The notes under the pieces: generated by a model | Database searches by the model: none | The model's input: only the letters and a program-made list of their open reading frames with translations | What the model was told of the DNA's origin: nothing | Source: Balneolales bacterium | GTDB taxonomy: Bacteria; Bacteroidota; Rhodothermia; Balneolales; Natronogracilivirgulaceae | Direction of reading: 5' to 3' | Length of the DNA: 17,105 bases | NCBI GenBank assembly: GCA_007131535.1 | Contig: SLQI01000250.1 | Span: forward strand, 1 to 17,105 | Program-made: the position numbers and the translations under genes | Shown: one piece after another, positions 6,274 through 13,447 of the stretch | Position numbering within the stretch: position 1 is the first letter of the stretch | Layout: every line of letters begins with the position of its first letter

Positions 6274-7971
6274 TTATAACTCCAGTCGTTCCATCGTTCG
6301 CTCCAGGAGCATGGGATGATATTCAAAAAAATTATCGCGTGTCTGCGGAATGTATTCGTGAGGCTCTGCCGCATTATACTGCAGGATTTCATCGTTAGCC
6401 CGGATCGAATGGCCCATTGACCATTCGTATTCGACGATCGGCTTACCGGTAGTCGGAAACCGAAGCACGGATGAGGTTGACCACGAATTACTGTATCCGC
6501 CGGCAGCCATGCCCATTATGTGGCCGATATCATTGTCTGCCACCTGAGAGGCAAACTGATCCAGATGGGAGCCTCCGTGTGGAGCCAACCAAACGGTCAG
6601 CCCACCGGTGAAATGCTTATCGGCCGGATTTATAAACCGGTCGCCCCACTTAGGCTGGACACCTTTAAACGGAACATTATTGGTATAGTAACTGCCGTTT
6701 TCAATGGCTTTCAAAGCATCGGTTTTCAGCCATTCTTTTTCATAGACCAGATTTTGCCCACGGCTGTGTTCGGGAGGATTTTCCCGCATCTGTTCTATAC
6801 GGTCCCGCACCCAACGTTCGCTTACGTCACTAATCATCAGATTATGTGCCGTGGTTTTAAAGCGTTCATTTTGCAGCCGGGCAAGTACATACGCACCGTT
6901 CGAACCACCTCGTGATCGAGTGGCATCTACGATGACATGGTAATCCAACAAGTTATGTTCTTCGGCATATTCCATTAGATGGTCCATGGCATCGGGCACA
7001 TCACCCCGGAATCCAAACCAGTCGATAATAACGACCGGTTTGCCGTTATCCGACAAGTAAATATTACGGTAGGATTCATACCCGGAAAGTTCATCAACCG
7101 GAGAAAATCCCGGATAGTCGCGCTCCGTATGTCCCTGCCATTCGATATCATCAGGATTCATATAGGGAACTTCCAGCTGATAGCGGGAGCCATCCTGCCG
7201 CTCGAGTTCAAGTGAGAGGATATCAGGCTCACCTCCGTAAAATTCATCGTGAGGGAGATGGTGCGAATACCCGTAGTAGGTATCCCAGGTGCGGGTGATT
7301 TCATCGCCGATCAGCCACCAGAGCGGATCTTCTATGGAATACCGTTTATGCGGGCGCATAGCCTCCACATGTTCTTCGGTAGTTCGACCTTCCACGGTTA
7401 CCAGGCGATCCCCGAGCGACGGTACTTCACCGGTAACGTGATCTTCAATATCTTCAGCCAGGTCGGCAACAAAAAAGAAGCGGTTATCCTTATCACCAAA
7501 ATCCACCTTAAAAGAAAGCGGAGCCTCCACTTCGATGTCCAGGTGATCCGGTCGTTCAAGTCCGTTTTCGATCGGACTTATCCCGAGATGGCGATCCCTT
7601 CGGGCATTTGAAATTTTACGAAGGGCATGCCACATCTCTTCATCCGTTTCCGCATTGATCAGCGCCTCGCGGTGTTGCTCCATCTCGGCAATGACATCAA
7701 TGCCGGCGGGATGTTCCCGGTGGACCGGATGCTCCTGTAATGAGGCGAAGGCATCCCGTTCCATGGTTTTCTCAACCAGATAATCAAACAGGGCTTCCCG
7801 GTCTTCTACCGTACCGGGATCAAATTCCAGCTCCTGTTCAGGCACTTCAGCCGCCTGTTCGGATTGATCCGGTTGATCCGGTTCACAAGCCGACATCAAC
7901 ACCATTAATAATGCGGGCAGGAGAGCTATCCAAGCCCGTGGTGACTGTAACCAACTCGTTAGTACCAACAT
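6274..7971 (-). CDS. S41-like peptidase-fold lipoprotein, paralog A
   Basis: This 565-residue exported protein has a signal peptide ending in a lipobox (LMSAC, Cys29), then an acidic linker, so it is probably membrane-anchored. Features resemble S41 (tail-specific/tricorn-type) peptidases: an N-terminal helical region ending in DRHLGI (His128), a PDZ-like turn (PSLGDRLVTVEG), a strand-loop VDATRSRGGSNGA like the family's glycine-rich motif, and GGLTVWLAPHGGSHLDQ, where Ser468 matches the TaSAxE nucleophile. The downstream GKG lysine of CtpA-type enzymes is absent (MGMAAGGYSNSW), so any activity would be tricorn-like, perhaps with His128 as base. A block EHPVHREHPAGID (80-92) is rich in His. 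It is closely similar along its whole length to the product of 9953-11623. True substrate and even catalysis are unproven. Confidence 0.72.
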   Translation of the reverse strand: MLVLTSWLQSPRAWIALLPALLMVLMSACEPDQPDQSEQAAEVPEQELEFDPGTVEDREALFDYLVEKTMERDAFASLQEHPVHREHPAGIDVIAEMEQHREALINAETDEEMWHALRKISNARRDRHLGISPIENGLERPDHLDIEVEAPLSFKVDFGDKDNRFFFVADLAEDIEDHVTGEVPSLGDRLVTVEGRTTEEHVEAMRPHKRYSIEDPLWWLIGDEITRTWDTYYGYSHHLPHDEFYGGEPDILSLELERQDGSRYQLEVPYMNPDDIEWQGHTERDYPGFSPVDELSGYESYRNIYLSDNGKPVVIIDWFGFRGDVPDAMDHLMEYAEEHNLLDYHVIVDATRSRGGSNGAYVLARLQNERFKTTAHNLMISDVSERWVRDRIEQMRENPPEHSRGQNLVYEKEWLKTDALKAIENGSYYTNNVPFKGVQPKWGDRFINPADKHFTGGLTVWLAPHGGSHLDQFASQVADNDIGHIMGMAAGGYSNSWSTSSVLRFPTTGKPIVEYEWSMGHSIRANDEILQYNAAEPHEYIPQTRDNFFEYHPMLLERTMERLEL

Positions 7972-8075
7972 AATTCCTGTTTATGAAAAATTAATCTCTT
8001 TTCCTCCTGAAAAATCCCGTTTAAATATATCGGAATATTACCCAAAGGGTCGCCCGTGGCGGAATAGAGGGGGGT

Positions 8076-8114
8076 TGGAATGATGGGGTAATAGGTTATC
8101 ACCCCAACATTCCA
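8076..8114. repeat. Long imperfect hairpin between deacylase and paralog A
   Basis: tggaatg-a-tggggt (8076-8089) pairs with acccca-a-cattcca (8101-8114): 13 base pairs broken by one A/A mismatch, around an 11-base loop. It lies 17 bases past the stop of the minus-strand deacylase. No U-run follows on the minus strand; a TTTT does follow on the plus strand. It may be a terminator of unusual type, an mRNA processing hairpin, or a REP-like element. Confidence 0.5.
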
Positions 8115-8130
8115 TTTTAAACCTGATTGG

Positions 8131-9897
8131 TTAGTTGTTTGCGCGGTTACGCTCCGGAGAAGCCTGCACTTCGTTTCGGTTTATGATTTCGCCGGCCAGC
8201 TCTTCCTGGAATTCGCCACCGTCGATGCTGAAGATTCCGTTGACCAGCATGTAATCCAATCCTACGGCTTTCTTTTCAGGCTCAATCGGGGTGGAGCGAT
8301 CTTCGAACTCATCCAGGTCAAATACCAGTACATCGGCCTTGTAGCCTTCTTTAATGTAACCGCGATCCGGTAATCCAATAATTTGCGCCGGCAATCCTGT
8401 TGATGACCGGATACCATGCGGCAGGCTGATGACTTCTTCGTCACGCACGTAATGAGCAATTTTCCGGGCAAATGCTCCGTAGTGACGAGGATGAAGTCCT
8501 CTTCCTGAAACCAGTCGGGCATCGGAGGAAGTGGCAGTGTAATCCTGCTTCATATACAGTTCCACGTCTTTCGCATGCAGAGATAGCGGACGGATATAAA
8601 TGCCTTCATAGACATCATCCATACCCTCGAGCATAAAATGCCATACCGCTTCAGCCGGAGATTTACCCAAGCCTTCTGCTACTTCATCCAGCTTTTTGCC
8701 TATTAGCTCTTCATCTTCATAATAGGTGACCAGCAGACGATCGGGACCACCTTTATAATCGATAACATAATCGGTATCAATGATCAGATCTTCTTTTTGT
8801 TCAGGATCATCGAGAACCGCCTGAAGATTTTCCCGGTGGTCGTCGGAGTCGCCATCAGTCGCCCAGCCGGGTACCAGTGTAGCATTACCGCCGGAGTGAC
8901 CTTCATAGGGATATTGATCCAGATAAACCGGATGACCTTCTGCACGGGCTTCTTCTACCAAAATAATGTCGTTCAGAGCCCGACCCCAGCTCATGCGACC
9001 TTTGGCCTTTACGTGGCTGGCAACCGAAGGAATTCCGGCTTCACGGGCGATATTGATAATCTCCATAAGTGCGTCCTGGGCATCGGTATTCCAGGCTTCA
9101 ACCATATGCGGACCGCTGTGAGCAGTGTAGGAAACCTGATCCGGATATTCGGTTAACTTGCTCGGGTAGCGGTTCTTGGGAACACGTCCGGAACCCCGCA
9201 TGTGGGAGAAATGAAACCCGCCATATTCAGCAACAACATGGGCAATCTCGACTACTTCATCAGGATGGCTGTAAACCCCGGGTTGATATTCCAGACCGGT
9301 TCCGAGTCCCCAGGCTCCCATTTCCATACCTTCACGGACGAGCTGTTTCATCTCTTCAACTTCCGCATCGGTGGCGTGACGACGAAAATCATCACCCATA
9401 ACTTCGGCACGAACAACCTGATGGCCAACCATGGGTACGAAATTCATCCCGATCCCCGGATCTTCAAACACAGCGATCTCGCGATCCAGCGGAAACTCGC
9501 GGGTGCGGCCATCCGGAGCCCCCACAATCGTAGCAATCCCCTGCCGAAGGTGAGCTTCGGCTGTGCGGTACTCCATATCCCCCTGGATCATATACCGATC
9601 GGCATGGTTGTGCAAGTCTATAAAGCCGGGTGTAACCAGCTTGCCTTCGGCGTCAATAACACGGTCAGCCGTTGCATCCTGCAGATTTCGGCTTACAGCG
9701 ACGATTTCATCATCTACAATACCAACGTCTGCGCCAAACTCGGGTCCGCCGGAACCATCCACAATCGTTCCGTTTTTGATGAGGATGTCGTAGTCGTTAT
9801 CCTCCGGCTGTGCACTGTTACCTGCGACCGTGCAGGCGGCGAACATAAGCGTTACCGCCGGAATAAATGACTTCAGTGATTTGAGAGTGTTCATCAT
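8131..9897 (-). CDS. N-acyl-D-amino-acid deacylase-type amidohydrolase
   Basis: This amidohydrolase-superfamily enzyme is related to D-aminoacylases, which release D-amino acids from N-acyl-D-amino acids. From the ATG at 9897 it has 588 residues, with an export signal ending around MFAAC (Cys22; a slightly non-standard lipobox, so it may be a lipoprotein or be cleaved later). The barrel entry is FIDLHNHAD (His96, His98). Metal-ligand histidines fit His232 (HFSHMRG) and His295 (SHVKAKG). The catalytic aspartate fits Asp459 (SSDARLV), and the C-terminal small barrel is TGLPAQIIGLPDRG with KADVLVFD. The usual NCG cysteine ligand is missing: that loop reads GAPDG (126-130). An upstream ATG at 9918 adds seven residues and is possible. 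The gene lies about 55 bases behind paralog B and is probably co-transcribed with it. Confidence 0.83.
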   Translation of the reverse strand: MMNTLKSLKSFIPAVTLMFAACTVAGNSAQPEDNDYDILIKNGTIVDGSGGPEFGADVGIVDDEIVAVSRNLQDATADRVIDAEGKLVTPGFIDLHNHADRYMIQGDMEYRTAEAHLRQGIATIVGAPDGRTREFPLDREIAVFEDPGIGMNFVPMVGHQVVRAEVMGDDFRRHATDAEVEEMKQLVREGMEMGAWGLGTGLEYQPGVYSHPDEVVEIAHVVAEYGGFHFSHMRGSGRVPKNRYPSKLTEYPDQVSYTAHSGPHMVEAWNTDAQDALMEIINIAREAGIPSVASHVKAKGRMSWGRALNDIILVEEARAEGHPVYLDQYPYEGHSGGNATLVPGWATDGDSDDHRENLQAVLDDPEQKEDLIIDTDYVIDYKGGPDRLLVTYYEDEELIGKKLDEVAEGLGKSPAEAVWHFMLEGMDDVYEGIYIRPLSLHAKDVELYMKQDYTATSSDARLVSGRGLHPRHYGAFARKIAHYVRDEEVISLPHGIRSSTGLPAQIIGLPDRGYIKEGYKADVLVFDLDEFEDRSTPIEPEKKAVGLDYMLVNGIFSIDGGEFQEELAGEIINRNEVQASPERNRANN

Positions 9898-9952
9898 AAT
9901 AATACTCGTTTCAATCATCCTTTTCGGTTAAATGATAAGCTCAGTCCGGCTC

Positions 9953-11623
9953 TTAATAGCCGATACGCTCAAGCGTCCGCTCCAGCATCATCGGGTGGTA
10001 ATCAAAGTAGTTATCCCGGGTTACCGGTACATATTCATGGGGCTGAGCCGGATTATACTGCAGGATTTCATCGTTCGGCCGGATAGAATGGCCCATGGAC
10101 CACTGATAATCGACTATCGGCTTATCATTGGTGGGGAACCGGAGGGTTTCACTGGTTTGCCATGAGTTGCTGAATCCGCCGGTTGGCATACCCATCAGAT
10201 GACCGATATTGTTATCCACAACCTGTGAAGCAAACTGGTCGAGATGAGACCCGCCTTGCGGATTCAACCATACCGTCAGTCCACCGGTAAAATGACGGTC
10301 GGCCGGGTTAATGAATCGATCGCCCCATACAGGTTGTACTCCTTTAAACGGGACCGTTCTGGTGTAATAATTGTCGTTTTCAAAAGCTGGTATCGCTTCG
10401 GATTCAGCCCATTCTTTTTCATACACCGGATTCTGACCGGGGCGATGTTCCGGCGGATTATCTTGCCAACGCTCAAGCCGATTTCTGATCCAGCTTTCAC
10501 TCAGATCACTGACCATCATATTATGTCCGGTAGTCCTGAATTTTTCAGACTGAAGCCGGGCCAGAACGAAAGCCCCGTTAGATCCACCGCCGGCACGGGT
10601 AGCATCTACAATCACATGATGATCCAGAAGATTATTTTCTTCGGCATAATCCATCAAGGTTTCCATACCCTCAAGCAGGTCGCGGTCAAAGCGAGCCCAG
10701 TCGAGAATGACAACGGGGACATCGGGATCATCAGAAACATAGAAATTGCGAAAAGCGTTGTACTCACCTTCGAGTTCCGGCACGTTGGAAAATCCCGGGT
10801 ATTCGCGTTCATCAATTCCCTGCCATTCTATGCTGCCGCGCTCAAAGTATGGCAGCTCAATTTCATAAGTAGTGCCATCCTGCCGTTGCAGGCCTAATGC
10901 CAGTACTTCCATATCTTCATCATAGAATTTGGAATGCGGAACGCGATCGCGTGTTCGTGTGATTTCACCCGCAACTTCCCACCAATAGGGATCTTCCATT
11001 GAAGCATGATGCCAGATTCGATACGATTCGATGTACTCGGTAGCATCAGTACCGTTGATGGACATCAGTCGGTCGCCGGGTTCCGGTACTTCATCAACAT
11101 GTTCTTCAATATCCACACCTAAATCACGAACAAACAGAAAGCGCTCATCCGGGTCACTGTAATCCGTCCGGAACCGAATGGGCGCACGCAAATCTTGTTG
11201 TAGCTCTTCCGGAACTTCGAGACCGTTGTCGGTTTCATAAACCCGGAGGTGCCGGTCTTTACGGATATTCGACATCTTCCAAAGAGCCAGCCACATATCT
11301 TTAGCGTTATCAGCTTCGATGAGGTCATCTTTGTGTTCCTCCATTTCAGCAACCACATCAATGCCGGCGGGATGTTCGCGGTGTACCGGGTGTTCAGTCA
11401 GTGAAGCAAAGGCATCGCGCTCCATGGTGAGCTCCACGAGGTGGTAAAACAGGGCTTCGCGGTCTTCTTCGGTTCCGGGGTCGAAGGTTAGATCCTCACT
11501 TGGCTGCTCTCCCGCAGTATGCTCATCCAATTCCTGATTGCATGCTGTTAATACGAAAAGGAACAGTGGCAATGCTATAATCAAATGACGGTTCTCAAAC
11601 CGGGTTTTTAAAGTGTGACACAT
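9953..11623 (-). CDS. S41-like peptidase-fold lipoprotein, paralog B
   Basis: This 556-residue lipoprotein (lipobox LTAC, Cys28) is a close relative of the product of 6274-7971. The two align almost without gaps through the N-terminal helical domain, where FDPGT, TMERDAFASL and HPVHREHPAGIDV are identical, and through the last 100 residues. Landmarks are DRHLRV (His125), a PDZ-like turn PEPGDRLMSING, VDATRAGGGSNGA, and PQGGSHLDQ, in which Ser459 corresponds to the S41 nucleophile. The CtpA-type lysine is missing here too (MGMPTGGFSNSW). Paralog A has a longer segment near residue 240 that is shorter here. It is the first gene of the minus-strand run and sits closely ahead of the deacylase, so the two may act on the same extracellular material. 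Function beyond an S41-like fold is not known. Confidence 0.72.
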   Translation of the reverse strand: MCHTLKTRFENRHLIIALPLFLFVLTACNQELDEHTAGEQPSEDLTFDPGTEEDREALFYHLVELTMERDAFASLTEHPVHREHPAGIDVVAEMEEHKDDLIEADNAKDMWLALWKMSNIRKDRHLRVYETDNGLEVPEELQQDLRAPIRFRTDYSDPDERFLFVRDLGVDIEEHVDEVPEPGDRLMSINGTDATEYIESYRIWHHASMEDPYWWEVAGEITRTRDRVPHSKFYDEDMEVLALGLQRQDGTTYEIELPYFERGSIEWQGIDEREYPGFSNVPELEGEYNAFRNFYVSDDPDVPVVILDWARFDRDLLEGMETLMDYAEENNLLDHHVIVDATRAGGGSNGAFVLARLQSEKFRTTGHNMMVSDLSESWIRNRLERWQDNPPEHRPGQNPVYEKEWAESEAIPAFENDNYYTRTVPFKGVQPVWGDRFINPADRHFTGGLTVWLNPQGGSHLDQFASQVVDNNIGHLMGMPTGGFSNSWQTSETLRFPTNDKPIVDYQWSMGHSIRPNDEILQYNPAQPHEYVPVTRDNYFDYHPMMLERTLERIGY

Positions 11624-12180
11624 ATTACGAACTTTCTTTTTTTGATCTGTTAACTACATAATACAATCCTATAACATCTATATACTCGATACTTTTAATC
11701 ACTACTGCCCGACTAATTTTAATTATGATCGATATACTGTTTTTTTCAAATAATATATCATCCATATATAATAGGCATTCGTCAGCTACCTTATGCAAAT
11801 TACACATATCTTATAAACTGCAGAACATAATATTATAATATAATTGCAAACTTTTATATACACAGCAGTGATCTCAAATACTATGAATAACATCTATAAC
11901 ATTTGATCCTGCTACTCATGGCATTACATCAGAACGCTATGAATTTCTTACCGACACTAATTTAAATAATCACATTTTCTAAATAATTAAAAATCGGGGA
12001 ACATTCAACGTTTTCTCAACTCCCCTCAAAATCTCAATATTGAATTGGAAACCCTAACCGCCTTGTCTTTTTGATTACTAACTTTACTATCATTACCCGG
12101 AGTGAGTTGAGCAGTTCAGATCATTTATAAACCCCGGGGAGTAGCCTAAAAGTCATAGTTTTCCCAACTTTGATCATCCC
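11624..12180. other. AT-rich gene-poor region upstream of paralog B
   Basis: About 550 bases without a convincing gene. From 11630 to 11990 the sequence is strikingly AT-rich, with runs such as tattataata near 11831, unlike the flanking genes. A 60-codon minus-strand frame (11625-11807) ends one base ahead of the paralog B ATG; it is Ile/Lys-rich and matches nothing I recognise. The promoter of the peptidase-deacylase genes must lie here, but no full -33/-7 pair is evident. No tRNA, integrase or terminal repeats are seen. Confidence 0.45.
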
Positions 12181-12183
12181 AAA

Positions 12184-12204
12184 AACCCGAAGAGATAGCG
12201 GGTT
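12184..12204 (-). terminator. Terminator of the VOC protein gene
   Basis: aacccg (12184-12189) pairs with cgggtt (12199-12204) over a 9-base loop. On the minus strand the stem runs into cgggTTTTTGGG, giving a short U-run. It lies 54 bases past the stop of the VOC gene, so it probably ends that transcript. Confidence 0.5.
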
Positions 12205-12257
12205 GATTATCCGGGATCGTATATGGTGTGCTTCTTTTCGGGAATATTAAAATGGAC

Positions 12258-12638
12258 CTACTTTTTACAAAAGATCTCAATCATATTTCCATCCGGATCA
12301 GAAATAAAAACAAAACGCTCTTCTTTGCGGTTGGCCGGACCGCTGAGGATGGTCACCTCATTTTCCATAAAATATTTTGCCAGCTCATCTACCGTCTCCG
12401 CGTCCCGCACTACAAACCCGAAATGATCCACCCGGTAATCTTTGGAACCTGTATCGTAGGCAGTTTCGGCTTCTACCAGCACGAGTGTATCTGAGCCGAT
12501 CCGGTAGACGGCCATGCTTTTTCCCATTTTCCGTTCGAGCTCAAAACCCAGCAATCCTCCGTAAAATTCCTCGGCCCGATCAATATTGTTAACCCTTAAG
12601 GTGAGATGGTTGATGCCTGTCGCTTTTAACTTATTCAT
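12258..12638 (-). CDS. VOC superfamily (glyoxalase-fold) protein
   Basis: This 126-residue cytoplasmic protein has the two βαβββ modules of the vicinal oxygen chelate fold, shared by glyoxalase I, extradiol dioxygenases, fosfomycin-resistance thiol transferases and bleomycin-binding proteins. The start NHLTLRV supplies His11, followed by AEEFYGGLLGFE, typical of module one. Glu56 (LVLVEAE), His72 (VDHFGFVV) and Glu121 (DPDGNMIEIF) are placed as in the metal-binding set of active members, so a divalent metal is likely. Length is standard for a two-module single-chain enzyme. The exact reaction is not predictable. The closing DPDGNMIEI motif is common in uncharacterised VOC and FosB/virulence-protein-like members. 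It is transcribed divergently from rsmI and ends at a hairpin terminator. Confidence 0.85.
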   Translation of the reverse strand: MNKLKATGINHLTLRVNNIDRAEEFYGGLLGFELERKMGKSMAVYRIGSDTLVLVEAETAYDTGSKDYRVDHFGFVVRDAETVDELAKYFMENEVTILSGPANRKEERFVFISDPDGNMIEIFCKK

Positions 12639-12699
12639 GAAGACCTTAGCTTGCTTTCAATTAAACTGGTGTGCTGAATCGTTTACTCAGCTACCGCAT

Positions 12700-12715
12700 T
12701 ATTTGGGCAAATATA
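12700..12715. promoter_or_regulatory. Palindromic promoter-like element between VOC gene and rsmI
   Basis: tatttg-gg-caaata (12700-12713) is a perfect 6-bp inverted repeat. On the minus strand caaatata (12708-12715) reads TATATTTG, an exact match to the Bacteroidota -7 element TAnnTTTG, about 70 bases ahead of the VOC ATG. On the plus strand TATTTG faces rsmI, 58 bases ahead of its start. No clear -33 boxes are seen, so this is a candidate bidirectional promoter. Confidence 0.35.
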
Positions 12716-12763
12716 AAATCTTTCACTAAAATCACTCACTCCAGAAACCGATTTTTTCCAACC

Positions 12764-13447
12764 TTGAGCATATTGTACATCGTCCCGACCCCTATCGGCA
12801 ATCTTGCGGATATTACCTATCGCGCGGTAGAAATACTTGGCAGCGTTGATCTTATCGCATGTGAAGATACCAGGGTATCCAAAACCCTGCTCTCTCATTA
12901 CGGTATTGAGAAACCGCTAATAGCTTTCCATCAGCACAATGAGCACAAGCAGGTTGAAAGATTGATCACCGAATTAAAAACGGGCAGGTCGCTGGCATTA
13001 ATCAGTGATGCCGGCACCCCCGGTATCAGTGACCCGGGCTTTCTGCTGATACGTCGGGCTCGTCAGGATGCATTGCCGGTTGTAGCTCTTCCCGGACCCG
13101 ACGCTGCCACAACCGCACTCGTTACTTCCGGCTTACCCTGCGATCGTTACATTTACGAGGGATTTTTGCCACATAAAAAAGGACGAAAAACGCGACTTGA
13201 CCGTTTGATTGACGAAGAAAGAACCGTTGTGCTTTATGAAAGTCCGCATCGTATAATGAAATTGATTTCAGAATTATCGGAGCGTTGTGATCCGGACCGG
13301 ATGGTTGCGGTAACCAGGGAACTTACCAAAACCTATGAAGAGGTGATACGGGGTACTATCCGCCAGGTCTCGGAAACCTTACAGGAGCGGGATGGGGTAA
13401 AAGGTGAAATATGCGTAATTCTGGCCGGTAAAGATTATAAAGAATGA
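12764..13447 (+). CDS. rsmI: 16S rRNA (cytidine-2'-O)-methyltransferase RsmI
   Basis: RsmI methylates the 2'-O of C1402 in the decoding centre of 16S rRNA, using SAM and a tetrapyrrole-methylase-type fold. The family signature starts at once with ILYIVPTPIGNLADIT, then CEDTRVSKTLL, LISDAGTPGISDPG, the PGP loop (ALPGPDAATTALVTSGLP), FEGFLP-like YEGFLPHKKGRK, and YESPHRI, closing with TRELTKTYEEVIRG. I place the start at TTG 12764, giving MSILYIVPTPIGNL and 227 residues, which matches the usual N-terminus. The frame continues upstream to a GTG at 12671, but that 31-residue extension is basic, has no counterpart in the family, and would run through the promoter region. The stop overlaps the lnt ATG by 4 bases, so the two genes are translationally coupled. 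Confidence 0.95.
   Translation: MSILYIVPTPIGNLADITYRAVEILGSVDLIACEDTRVSKTLLSHYGIEKPLIAFHQHNEHKQVERLITELKTGRSLALISDAGTPGISDPGFLLIRRARQDALPVVALPGPDAATTALVTSGLPCDRYIYEGFLPHKKGRKTRLDRLIDEERTVVLYESPHRIMKLISELSERCDPDRMVAVTRELTKTYEEVIRGTIRQVSETLQERDGVKGEICVILAGKDYKE

Noticed and set aside
9202..9870. 222-codon plus-strand frame
   Set aside because: Antisense shadow of the deacylase with no recognisable motif.
10244..10897. 217-codon plus-strand frame, with a similar one at 6520-6915 over the paralog
   Set aside because: The similarity between these two frames only reflects the paralogous genes on the opposite strand.
12671..12763. N-terminal extension of rsmI from a GTG start
   Set aside because: The extra 31 residues are absent from the family, and a TTG at 12764 gives the standard N-terminus.
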